Shown: positions 34,413 through 42,779 of the stretch, in pieces
Layout: each line of letters starts with the position of its first letter
Position numbering within the stretch: the stretch's first letter is position 1
Source: Haloarcula limicola
Lineage (GTDB): Archaea; Halobacteriota; Halobacteria; Halobacteriales; Haloarculaceae
Assembly: GCF_010119205.1 (NCBI RefSeq)
Contig: NZ_WRXM01000004.1
Location: forward strand, 124,001-188,000
Reading direction: 5' to 3'
DNA length: 64,000 nt
The notes under the pieces: model-generated
What the model was told of the DNA's origin: nothing
What the model saw: the letters and a program-made list of their open reading frames with translations, nothing else
Databases searched by the model: none
Position numbers and translations under genes: made by a program

Positions 34413-34958
34413 ATGCGGGGGCAGACCACGCTCGATTTCGCCATCGGGATGAGCCTCTTTCTCGCCGTGTTGTTGTTCGTCTTTCTGTTTATCCCCGGCA
34501 TCTTAGCGCCGTTTACCGAGGGGACACAGGAGGAGACCGTCGTCTCGAACAGGGTGGCCGACCAGCTCGCGAAGAGCGTTCTGGCCGACCCCGACGAGCC
34601 GTTCGTACTGGAGGAGTACTGCACCGTGGCGTTCTTCGACGGAGCGAGTCCGGGACAGTGCAGCTACGGCTCGGGATCGGTCGAATCACAGCTGGGATTA
34701 GACGAGAACCGGCAGAGTCTGAACGTCACGGTCCGCGGGAACGTCTCGGCGGCGGGGTCGGGGGACGACGTGCTCTGCTGGGACCGCGACGAGCCGGATA
34801 CGGGGCTCGTCGAAGCGGGAACGTCCGCGTGTGACGGCGGCGACGTCGTTCTCACGCGAGGCGACGCGCCGCCGAAAGCCAACGACGCGTCGGTGACGGC
34901 GTCGCGCGTCGTCGCCCTTGACGGGCGAGACGTGACCGTCTCCGTGGGGGTGTGGTGA
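34413..34958 (+). CDS. Prepilin-like protein, DUF7287-type (cassette 2, gene 1)
   Basis: A 181-residue protein beginning MRG then QTTLDFAIGMSLFLAVLLFV, the same signal layout as its paralogue at 19314-19841 (RGQTAQDFAIG). The ectodomain contains two or more Cys and N-x-S/T sequons. It is the first gene of the second five-gene cassette, which here follows the tRNA-Ala instead of pilB-pilC. A small hairpin (ccacc gactt ggtgg, near 34310-34325) lies in its upstream region. Confidence 0.85.
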   Translation: MRGQTTLDFAIGMSLFLAVLLFVFLFIPGILAPFTEGTQEETVVSNRVADQLAKSVLADPDEPFVLEEYCTVAFFDGASPGQCSYGSGSVESQLGLDENRQSLNVTVRGNVSAAGSGDDVLCWDRDEPDTGLVEAGTSACDGGDVVLTRGDAPPKANDASVTASRVVALDGRDVTVSVGVW

Positions 34959-34959
34959 G

Positions 34960-35547
34960 ATGCGGGGACAGGCACACACGCTGGAGGCGACCGTCGCGGC
35001 GCTGCTGTTGCTGACGAGCCTCATCTTCGCGTTGCAGATGACCGCCGTGACGCCGCTGTCGGCCAGCACGTCCAGTCAGCACATCGAGAACCAACAGCAG
35101 GCGGTCGGGCAGGGCGTGCTCGCCACGGCGGCACGGACCGACTCGCTGAAGCCGGCGGTGCTCTACTGGAACAACAGCACGAGAGAGTTCCACGGGGCGA
35201 ACGAGGACCTGGGGTACTACACGAGCGCGCCGCCGAACAACACGTTCGGGGGGATGCTGGAGCGGTCGTTCAACGACGAGGGCATCGCCTACAACGTCTA
35301 CCTGCGGTTTCAGAACCTCGACGGCGAGTCGATCACGCGCAGGTACGTCTACAACGGCGTGCCGAGCGACAACGCCGTGACCGCGACGCGGACGATAACG
35401 CTCGTGGACTCGGACCCGCTCTACGACGAGGACGGGGTACCCACCGCGACGAGGCTGCGAACGGAGAACGTCACGTATCCGATCCCGGACACCGGTGACA
35501 ACCTGCACAACACGGTCAGAGTGGAGGTGGTCGCGTGGCGGATCTGA
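34960..35547 (+). CDS. Prepilin-like protein, DUF7288-type (cassette 2, gene 2)
   Basis: A 195-residue protein starting MRG then QAHTLEATVAALLLLTSLIF, equivalent to RGQAYTLEGVLAA in cassette 1. The ectodomain has SASTSSQHIENQQQAVGQG, a segment I recall as strongly conserved in this family, followed by PAVLYWN and several sequons. Its ATG is 2 nt after the previous stop and its end overlaps the next GTG by 13 nt. Confidence 0.85.
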   Translation: MRGQAHTLEATVAALLLLTSLIFALQMTAVTPLSASTSSQHIENQQQAVGQGVLATAARTDSLKPAVLYWNNSTREFHGANEDLGYYTSAPPNNTFGGMLERSFNDEGIAYNVYLRFQNLDGESITRRYVYNGVPSDNAVTATRTITLVDSDPLYDEDGVPTATRLRTENVTYPIPDTGDNLHNTVRVEVVAWRI

Positions 35548-36554
35548 GAGGGCGGGAGCGCGGACAGCTGCTCCTCGTCACGGCGCTGGCTCTCGCGGTC
35601 GTCTTCGTCGCGCTGGCGCTCATCGTCAACTCCGCCATCTTCTCCGAGAACCTGGCGAGTCGCGGCGAGACGGCCGGGAGCGACGACGCCCTGGAGATGC
35701 GCGGGATGGTCGAGACGAACGTCGGCGACGCCGTCAGAATCGCCAACCGGCAGAACTACAGCGGTGACCTCGATGGGGCCGTCGAGGACGCCGTGAAGAA
35801 TACGAGCGGGCAGACGGAGCACCAGGAAGTGCGGCGCGGGCGGTTGGTGAACGTCGCCGTACAGGGCTCGACGGAAGGAGTGCGCATCGCTCAGAACGAC
35901 TCCAGTTCGTTCACAGACGACAGCAATGCGACGAACTACAAAGTCGTCGGCGGCGTAAAGCGAGTCGCCGGCGGCAACGGCACCCGCGCGTTCCGCATCG
36001 ACGCGACGAGTATCGACGACGGGAGCGGGACGCCCTTCGAGGTGAAGGTCAACGAGTCCGGAGCGACCGGCAACGAGAACAGCTGGCGGATGCAGATCTG
36101 GACGACCGCGGCGGGCGGCGACACCGTCCACGTCCGGACGCTGCGTAACGAGAGCGGCACGACGACACAGGAGGCCTGTGAGGTCACCGTCGACAGCGAC
36201 AGTCCGACCTACCGCATCGACGTCACTCGGGGGACTATCGACGGCGAGCCCTGCGACGCGCTCGGGACCGCGCCGAGCGGCGAGAACTTTCACTTCGGGT
36301 CGGGCACCGGCGTCGGCACGAGCGACGAGTACGACGTCTACTTCCGGAACGCGAGCCAGATAGAGGGGAACTTCTCGATGGTCGTCCACGACGACGGGGG
36401 ACTGGACCTCCCGCTCGTCGACGGCGTTCTCGGCGGCGGTCAGCCCTACGAGACCGACGCGCTCTACGACGTGACGGTGCGATACGAGTACAGCACGGCG
36501 GACATGCGCTACGAGACGGATATAAGGGTCGCACCGGGTGAGCCGGATGTCTGA
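35535..36554 (+). CDS. Prepilin-like protein, DUF7261-type (cassette 2, gene 3)
   Basis: A 339-residue protein beginning at GTG, with RERG then QLLLVTALALAVVFVALALI. The ectodomain is rich in sequons (NYSG, NTSG, NDSS, NESG), Ser/Thr and Asp, as expected of a glycosylated surface subunit in high salt. It corresponds to 20431-21330 and is about 40 residues longer. It overlaps the next gene by 8 nt. Confidence 0.83.
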   Translation: MADLRGRERGQLLLVTALALAVVFVALALIVNSAIFSENLASRGETAGSDDALEMRGMVETNVGDAVRIANRQNYSGDLDGAVEDAVKNTSGQTEHQEVRRGRLVNVAVQGSTEGVRIAQNDSSSFTDDSNATNYKVVGGVKRVAGGNGTRAFRIDATSIDDGSGTPFEVKVNESGATGNENSWRMQIWTTAAGGDTVHVRTLRNESGTTTQEACEVTVDSDSPTYRIDVTRGTIDGEPCDALGTAPSGENFHFGSGTGVGTSDEYDVYFRNASQIEGNFSMVVHDDGGLDLPLVDGVLGGGQPYETDALYDVTVRYEYSTADMRYETDIRVAPGEPDV

Positions 36555-36990
36555 TACGCGCGCCGTCTCGACGGCGCTCAGCTACACGCTCACGATGGCG
36601 ATCGCGGCCATCCTCGTCTCGGGGCTCCTCATCGCGGGCGGGGATTACGTCGACGACCGGCGCGAGCAGGTCATCCGAAACGAACTCACGGTCATCGGCC
36701 AGCAGGTGGTCTCGGACCTCCACCGAACCGACCGCTTGGTCGTGGCCGGCAGCGGCTCGGTGACCGCGAGCGTCGAGCAGCCGTTCCCGGAGCGAGTGGC
36801 GGGGAGCACCTACCGGATCGAACTGGATCCCGGCGGTCCGGCCGTGGTCTTGCAGTCGACGAATCCGGAGATCGAGGTGACCGTCGACGTAGAGACGGAG
36901 ACGCCCCTCTCGGCGTCCACCTCGGACGGCGGCGTCGTCGAGATTCGGTACGACGACGGGTCCGGCGAACTGGAGGTGCGGGATGACTGA
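36547..36990 (+). CDS. Prepilin-like protein, DUF7266-type (cassette 2, gene 4)
   Basis: A 147-residue protein. The ATG at 36547 gives MSDTRAVSTALSYTLTMAIA with the RA/VS junction; an upstream GTG would add three residues. The middle segment PFPERVAGSTYRIELDPGG matches YPERIAGEQYRIVVDPGP of the cassette 1 paralogue, confirming common descent. It overlaps the next gene by 8 nt. Confidence 0.85.
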   Translation: MSDTRAVSTALSYTLTMAIAAILVSGLLIAGGDYVDDRREQVIRNELTVIGQQVVSDLHRTDRLVVAGSGSVTASVEQPFPERVAGSTYRIELDPGGPAVVLQSTNPEIEVTVDVETETPLSASTSDGGVVEIRYDDGSGELEVRDD

Positions 36991-37735
36991 GCGGAGTGAC
37001 CGAGCCGTGAGCGAGGTGCTCAGCTACACGCTCATCTTCGGCATCGTCGTCGCCTCCATCGCGCTGGTCTCGGTGACCGGCGTCGGTGCCTTGCAGGACA
37101 CGCGCGACGCCGAGCAGATGGACAACGCGGAGCGCGCCTTCGACGTCCTCGCGGACAACGTCGCCGACATCCACCGCCACGGCGCGCCGAGCCGAGCGAC
37201 CGAGGTCAGCCTCGGCGAGGGGCAGTTGGTGGTCGCCGACAACGTGACCGTCACCGTCAGCGTCGACGAAGGCGGTGGATTCACTCCCGTCGGTAGCTGG
37301 ACGGTCCGCCCGATCGAGTACGGCGGCGTCGACGACCAGACGCTCGCCTACGAAGCCGGCGGGGTGTTCAGGACGACCCGCGGCGGCGGCGTTCGCGTGC
37401 GGAAACCCCCGTTCGTCGTCTCGAACGAGCGGGTCCTGCTCCCAGTTGTCGGTCTCAACCGACCGAGCACGCAGAGCCTCGGCGGCTCGACGGTCCTCGT
37501 CCGCACGAAGGAGGAACGGACGGACGTCGTCTACGCGGACACGAGCAACGCGGTCGACGGCGTGCGGATGACGATAGCGAACTCGCCGCGACAGTCGCTC
37601 TGGGAGGAGTACCTCGTGGACCGAGGATTCACGTGTAGCTCCGTGGGAAGTGGTATCCAGTGCGAGTACGCCCCCGGATCGATAGACCGCGTCTACGTCG
37701 TCTATCACGACATCTCGGTCGAGATCGACCAGTGA
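36983..37735 (+). CDS. Prepilin-like protein, DUF7289-type (cassette 2, gene 5)
   Basis: A 250-residue protein beginning MTERSDRAVSEVLSYTLIFGI with the RA/VS junction and a long hydrophobic helix, then VGALQDTRDAEQMDNAERAF, very like the VGALDDVREGTE region of its cassette 1 paralogue at 21779-22519. YEAGGVFRTTRGG corresponds to the ectodomain signature of this family. It closes the cassette and is followed by a convergent gene 29 nt away. Confidence 0.85.
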   Translation: MTERSDRAVSEVLSYTLIFGIVVASIALVSVTGVGALQDTRDAEQMDNAERAFDVLADNVADIHRHGAPSRATEVSLGEGQLVVADNVTVTVSVDEGGGFTPVGSWTVRPIEYGGVDDQTLAYEAGGVFRTTRGGGVRVRKPPFVVSNERVLLPVVGLNRPSTQSLGGSTVLVRTKEERTDVVYADTSNAVDGVRMTIANSPRQSLWEEYLVDRGFTCSSVGSGIQCEYAPGSIDRVYVVYHDISVEIDQ

Positions 37736-37764
37736 ACGGACCGCAGGAGAGAGAAACCCTTCGG

Positions 37765-39597
37765 TCAGGCGCTCGTGACGTTGACCTCGTTGACCGACGC
37801 GTGGATGTACGTGACCTTCACGACGGAGTCGCTCCGCTCTAGGACGCGTTCGGTTCGCAGCGCCTCGTCGTAGTGGATGCTCCCGCCGTTCCCGCCGTCG
37901 ATGGTGGTCGTCCCCGTGAGGACGCCGCCGAAGATCTCGCCGCCGTCGAGCGTGACGCTCCCGGTGCCGGCGTTCCCCGGCGGGGCGTAGATGACGCCGA
38001 CGTACTTCGCGAGGTTCCCGCCGGACCCGCTTCCGAGCTGTGCAGTGAAGTTGTCCTTCCCGTACATGCGGAACTGCGGCGCGTCGTCGCCCGCGTTCGT
38101 GACGGCGCTGTTCGACCCCATGTAGAAGTGCCGACCGCTGCCGTCTGTGCCGGCCCCGCCCACGTAGACGCTGGCCTTGCCGTCGCCGACGACGGTGATT
38201 TTCGCCTGGTCGTGGAGGTAGACATTCTCCTCGACGACGAGGACGACATCGCCGCCAGTGGTGTCGAGGACGACTTCGTTGTCGCTGGGGACGGTGAGCT
38301 CGTCGAGATAGTAGACGCCCGCGTCGAGTTCGGCCGTGTCGGTCGCCCCCGCGTTACCGAAGTCGACTTCGCCCGCGGTGACGTTGCCCGTCGTTCCGTT
38401 GTCGTTGTCGGCCGCGACTTCCTCGACGCGCGTCCGGATGACGCCGTTGACCGCCGGTGCCTCTTCGATACCGCTGATCTGTTTCAGGCTGCCACCGCCG
38501 TACGTGATGCGGTCCCGGCAGTGCGCGAGGCTCCGCTCGCAGTTGTCGGTGTAGCTGATGTTGCCGTAGACGTACGGCTTCCCGCCGCCGTTGCCGACGT
38601 AGACGGTGCCGCCCGAGACGACGTCGCCGCGGATGTCGTCGCCGCCGGCCCCGTTGCTGATGTCCACGTCGCCGCCGTAGACGATGTCGCCGGCGTGGCC
38701 CGGCGTCTGCGCGCAGTAGCCGTCGGTAGTCCCGCTGGAGTTGTAGCTGTTCGTGTAGACGCTCGGGCTACACTGCGTGTTCGTCCCGCCGTTGATCTGG
38801 AACGAGCCGCTGGCGGACAGGCTCGCCGTCGCGGAGGTGATCCGGGTGTTCTGGAGCGGCGTTACGAGTGTCAGCGTGACCCGGTCGTTCGCGTGGTCGT
38901 ACTGGACGGTCCCGTCGGTCCGCGTCTCGAAGTACTGTCCCCACGCGCGGTAGTACGTACTCGTCACCGTGACCTGCACCTTGCCGTTCTCCATCGGGTT
39001 GGTGAACGCGCTGTCGATGCGCTCGTTCGGGTAGTACCGCGTCGAGTTATTGTGCGTGATAACCGCTCGCCCGTCGACGCGCTCGTCGCCGTCGACGGTC
39101 ACGAGCGGGAGCGTCAGCGTGGCCTCGCGGTAGTGGAACTCCGGCGGCGAGATCATCACCGAGTTGCGGCCGTCGTCAGAGCGCCAGACGCCGCCGCCCT
39201 GATACGCGACCGTCGACCCGTCCGAGAGCTCGTAGACGACCGCGCCCATCTCCGTCGAGAACACTGTCCGCTGTGCCCCCGTCGTCGTATTCTCGTAGGA
39301 GAGCGTCAATTGGCCGGCGTCGCTATCGACGAGATACCCCTGCCTGCCGGGCACGCTGATATCGACTTGCTGGACCTCCGAGTCCCCCAGCGCGACGAGC
39401 GCCGCCTGCGAGTCCAGCTGCGTCATCGTCTTCTCCATGCGTTCGCTGTCGAGGCGGTCCTGCGTGTCCGTGATGGCCGTCGCTCCGAACGCCACCAGCG
39501 CCGTCGTCGAGGCGATCACCAGCGCGAAAACGAGAACGAGTCCGAGCGGTCCCGTCTGCCCTCGCCGCGCTCCAGTCGTCCCCGACCCTCTGTGCAT
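37765..39597 (-). CDS. Pilin-like protein with DUF7289 and bactofilin-like (DUF7305) domains
   Basis: A 610-residue protein. RRG then QTGPLGLVLVFALVIASTTA is a prepilin-like signal. Residues about 45-240 form a DUF7289-type ectodomain (YQGGGVWRSDDG, SPPEFHYREATLTLPLV, YYRAWGQYFETRT). Residues about 260-600 are Gly/Asp-rich with parallel-beta periodicity (DIVYGGDVDISNGAGG, DIRGDVVSGGTVYVGNG, KITVVGDGKASVYVGG), the style of polymer-forming DUF7305/bactofilin-like domains. It is probably a surface or pilus-associated protein. It converges with cassette 2, as the giant protein does with cassette 1. Confidence 0.8.
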   Translation of the reverse strand: MHRGSGTTGARRGQTGPLGLVLVFALVIASTTALVAFGATAITDTQDRLDSERMEKTMTQLDSQAALVALGDSEVQQVDISVPGRQGYLVDSDAGQLTLSYENTTTGAQRTVFSTEMGAVVYELSDGSTVAYQGGGVWRSDDGRNSVMISPPEFHYREATLTLPLVTVDGDERVDGRAVITHNNSTRYYPNERIDSAFTNPMENGKVQVTVTSTYYRAWGQYFETRTDGTVQYDHANDRVTLTLVTPLQNTRITSATASLSASGSFQINGGTNTQCSPSVYTNSYNSSGTTDGYCAQTPGHAGDIVYGGDVDISNGAGGDDIRGDVVSGGTVYVGNGGGKPYVYGNISYTDNCERSLAHCRDRITYGGGSLKQISGIEEAPAVNGVIRTRVEEVAADNDNGTTGNVTAGEVDFGNAGATDTAELDAGVYYLDELTVPSDNEVVLDTTGGDVVLVVEENVYLHDQAKITVVGDGKASVYVGGAGTDGSGRHFYMGSNSAVTNAGDDAPQFRMYGKDNFTAQLGSGSGGNLAKYVGVIYAPPGNAGTGSVTLDGGEIFGGVLTGTTTIDGGNGGSIHYDEALRTERVLERSDSVVKVTYIHASVNEVNVTSA

Positions 39598-39708
39598 GAC
39601 ACACTATTTGCTTATCACTCGTGATAAACTCGTCGGCGAAACTATCGAATCTGGTACGCAGAGCGAAGCCAGACCGTTCGGAATCGGGGACGATACCCAC
39701 ACGCACCG

Positions 39709-41456
39709 TTACTCGGCGGTGATGGTGACGCCGTTCGTCGAAGCGTGGACGTACGTGACCGCGGGCGCCCGCGAGGACCGCTGGACGGTCTCGGTGTTCG
39801 AGAGCGCCTCGTCGTAGTGGACGTCGAAGTTGTTTATCGTCGTCACGTCGCCCACGAACGCGCCGTAGATTCCGCTGCCCGAGGAAGCCGACGACAGGTC
39901 CAGTTCGACTCCCGGATCGGGTCCCCGTCCCGGCCCGTAGATGACCCCCGTGTAGCTGACCTTGCTGCCAAATTCTGCCGTCGCGTGGGGGTTCGCGTAC
40001 ACCCAGAACTGCGTCGCGTTCTCGCCGCCAGTACGGACCTCCCGGTTACCGTTCCGTCCCTCGATCGAGAGGTCCCCCTGCAGGTAGACGTTCACTCGGC
40101 CGTCGCCGACGACCGCGATCTCACCGCGGTCTATCGCCAGCTCGCCGTCGACGTAGACGTCGATGTCACCCTCGCTCGTATCCAACACCAGCGTCTGATC
40201 CCCGCCGACGACGAGGTCGTCGAGGCGGTACGCGCCCGCCGAGAGCACCGCCGTCTCCGCCGGACCTGCCGCGCCGTACTGAATCCGCCCGGCGCTCACG
40301 GTGGCCGTCGCCGCGTTGTCGTTCGCGTCCGTTGCTCGGAGCGTCTCCCCCCGTGCGTCGATGAGACCCCCGACCGAATCCGGTCCCTCGATGCTGGCGT
40401 TAGCCGCCCGCCAGTTGTCGGGACCGGCGTCCCAGTTGGTCCCCGGCGGGTCCGGTGAGAGCCCCTCACCGTAGGAGATGTTCCCGCCGTGGAGACGACC
40501 GTTCGGGTGGGTGAATCGAACGGTTCCGCCGATCTCGACGTCGCCGTAGATGTCGCCCTTCTCGATATCGAGGTCGCCCGCAACCAGCAACTTCGCCGCG
40601 CCCCCGGACGGCGGCGGGCCGCCATACCCGCCGGTCGAAGAGTCGTATCCGTCCATGAGGACGTTGTTCTCGACGGTCATCGTCGATTCCGGCGATCCGG
40701 AGACGACGCCGGCAGTTATCGCGGGCGGTCCGTCGGAACGGTCAGGAGGAGCGTTACTCGGCCGTTCGCGTGGTCGTACGTGACGTCGCCGCTCGTGCGC
40801 GTCTCGAAGTACTCGCCCCACGCGCGGTAGTACTCGCTCTGGACGGTCACGGTCACCGCTCCGTCGTCCAGCGGGTTCGTCGCCGTCGCGGTCGGATAGT
40901 GTCGGGTCGTCCCGTCGTGCCTGACGACCGCTCGGCCGTCGATCGAATCGGCTCCGCTCACGGTCACCAGCGGAACCGTCAGCGTCGCGTTCCGATAGCT
41001 GATCTCGGGCGGCGAGACCATCTCCGCGCGCCCGTCACCGCTGAGCCGCCAGACGCCGCCCCCCTGATAAGCGACCCGACTCTCCGCTCCGTCGTAGACG
41101 AACGCCCCCATCGTCTCGTTGAACACCGTCGTCTGCGTCCCCGCCGTCGTATTCTCGTAGGAGACGCGCATCCACCCCGCTGTCTCATCGACCTCGTACG
41201 TTCCCCGCCCCGCCCGCTGGAGGGTGACGGATTGAACGTTGGACCCGCCGAGTGCGACGAGTTCGGCCTGCGAATCCAACTGCGTCATCGCCCTCGCGGA
41301 CCGCTCGGTCTCCAACTGCGACTGCGTCGTAGAGAGCGCACTCCCGCCGATGGCGGCCACCACGATCACCGTGACGGCGACGACCGCCAACAGCAGTGCG
41401 AAACCGACGACCGGACTCTGTCCCCGGCTTCCCGTCGCCGCTCGCCCGATCGACAT
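39709..41456 (-). pseudogene. Frameshifted paralogue of the 610-aa pilin/bactofilin-like protein
   Basis: Two frames together make one protein. From 41456, RG then QSPVVGFALLLAVVAVTV is followed by YQGGGVWRLSGDG and YYRAWGEYFETRTSGDVTYDH, and stops at 40716. The second frame picks up near 40745 (DRSDGPPAITAGVVSGSPES), continues with the DUF7305-like repeats and ends at 39709 with YVHASTNGVTITAE. Both parts align with the 610-residue neighbour (ending YIHASVNEVNVTSA). A single-base shift near 40730-40750 separates them. It could be a real pseudogene, a phase-variable site or a sequencing error. Confidence 0.75.
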
Positions 41457-41544
41457 GGCGGGTATCGCTTGGTTCGCTCGGGTATAAGAGACGCCGCACT
41501 GTATCGAGCGCCGAAACCCGCTCGCGCTCGAACCGCGAGCGACG

Positions 41545-42084
41545 CTACTCGTAGCTCACAGTGGTCTCCGACGCCACCGGTCGAAGGAGATACCGACCGC
41601 GACCGCTTCCCGGAACCGGAGCGAAATTCGCAGTGAATCGCGTCCGTTCGCCGGCCCGTATTTCGAAGGGGCGATCGAACTTCAGTGCGGCGTCACCAGG
41701 GGTCGAAACCATCGCCGTCTCGCCGCCGCTGAGAGTCGCTTCGACCGACGAGACGCCGAGTTTCAGATAGGCGTACTCGCCGGTCGCGAGCTCCTGTTCC
41801 GGTGCGAGCGTCGACGTCGAGCCGACCAGTTCGACGAGATTCACGACGGCGTCGTCGAGTTTGAACACCAGTTCCGAACCCACGTGTTCCTCCGTCCCGT
41901 TCGTCTCGTCGGCCGGGAGGACCCGGAGTTCGCTCAGCGAGACGACACAGGAGGTAAAGTCGCTGATCGCCCCCGGCCGGTCGCTGACGTAGGTAGCGAG
42001 CGTTCCCGTCGGCGCGTCGCTGCCACACCCGGCGACAGCGACACCGGCCGCGGCGGCACTACGGAGGAACGCGCGTCGATCCAT
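41545..42084 (-). CDS. DUF4382-like lipoprotein
   Basis: A 179-residue protein. The ATG at 42084 yields MDRRAFLRSAAAAGVAVAGC with twin Arg and a lipobox Cys at residue 20. The mature part begins GTLATYVSDRPGAISDFTS and includes SELRVLPADE and VNLVELVGSTSTLAPEQELATG, the pattern of DUF4382 proteins (beta-sandwich with an L-L-x-L-x-G segment). It is surface-anchored and its function is unknown. It is monocistronic and divergent from rps15. Confidence 0.82.
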   Translation of the reverse strand: MDRRAFLRSAAAAGVAVAGCGSDAPTGTLATYVSDRPGAISDFTSCVVSLSELRVLPADETNGTEEHVGSELVFKLDDAVVNLVELVGSTSTLAPEQELATGEYAYLKLGVSSVEATLSGGETAMVSTPGDAALKFDRPFEIRAGERTRFTANFAPVPGSGRGRYLLRPVASETTVSYE

Positions 42085-42308
42085 GACCCGTCCTGTGCTA
42101 TCCCGGCCCAAAGTTCTACCGCCTCGGCGAGATGGAAACGGTTTAGTCGCGCCGCCGACGACGGAGAGACGGGAACAGCGCGACCGCAAATCTGACACGC
42201 CGTGGGATTCCACGGCTCGGGATTGCGGCCGTGTTCGGCATCTAACGGTGCCAATACGCCTCGCTACCGGCAGCGACGAGCGGTTCGTGCGGTTCCAATC
42301 TCACAACT

Positions 42309-42779
42309 ATGGCACGAATGCATACCCGCCGTCGCGGCTCGTCCGGTTCGGACAAGCCCGCGACAGACGAACCCCCGGAGTGGAGCGACGTCGACGCCGA
42401 CGCCGTCGAAGAGCGCGTCGTCGAACTCGCCGAGCAGGGCCACTCGCCCAGCGAGATCGGCCTGAAACTGCGCGACGAAGGCGTCCAGGGCACACCCGTC
42501 CCGGACGTCAAACTCGCCACCGGCAGGAAGGTCACCGAGATTCTGGAGGACAACGACGCGAAGTCCGACTTCCCCGAGGACCTCCGTAACCTGATGGAAC
42601 GCGCGGTCCGCCTGCGCGACCACATGGACGAGAACCCCGGCGACCACCAGAACAAGCGCGCGCTCCAGAACACGCAGTCGAAGATCCGACGTCTCGTCGA
42701 TTACTACCGCGGTGACGAGATCGACGAGGACTTCACCTACAGCTACGAGACGGCCGTCGCACTGCTGAACGACGAATAA
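42309..42779 (+). CDS. rps15: 30S ribosomal protein S15
   Basis: A 156-residue archaeal/eukaryal-type S15 (uS15), longer than the bacterial form. It has an N-terminal basic MARMHTRRRGSSGSDKP and a helical core with EIGLKLRDEGVQGTPVPDVK. The C-terminal half shows the S15 signature LRDHMDENPGDHQNKRALQ and RRLVDYYR. It binds 16S rRNA in the small subunit. Its stop overlaps the ATG of the RecJ-like gene (TAATG), starting the conserved rps15/recJ-like/pcc1/rps3ae operon. Confidence 0.97.
   Translation: MARMHTRRRGSSGSDKPATDEPPEWSDVDADAVEERVVELAEQGHSPSEIGLKLRDEGVQGTPVPDVKLATGRKVTEILEDNDAKSDFPEDLRNLMERAVRLRDHMDENPGDHQNKRALQNTQSKIRRLVDYYRGDEIDEDFTYSYETAVALLNDE

Noticed and set aside
37736-37764. A missing PilB-PilC pair near cassette 2
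   Set aside because: I checked both ends of the second cassette; there is a tRNA upstream and a convergent surface-protein gene downstream, with no room for a decayed ATPase gene.
37873-39624. A 583-codon plus-strand frame opposite the pilin/bactofilin-like gene
   Set aside because: It is rich in Arg, Val and Ala with no domain pattern, exactly antisense to a gene with clear homology; a GC-rich codon shadow.
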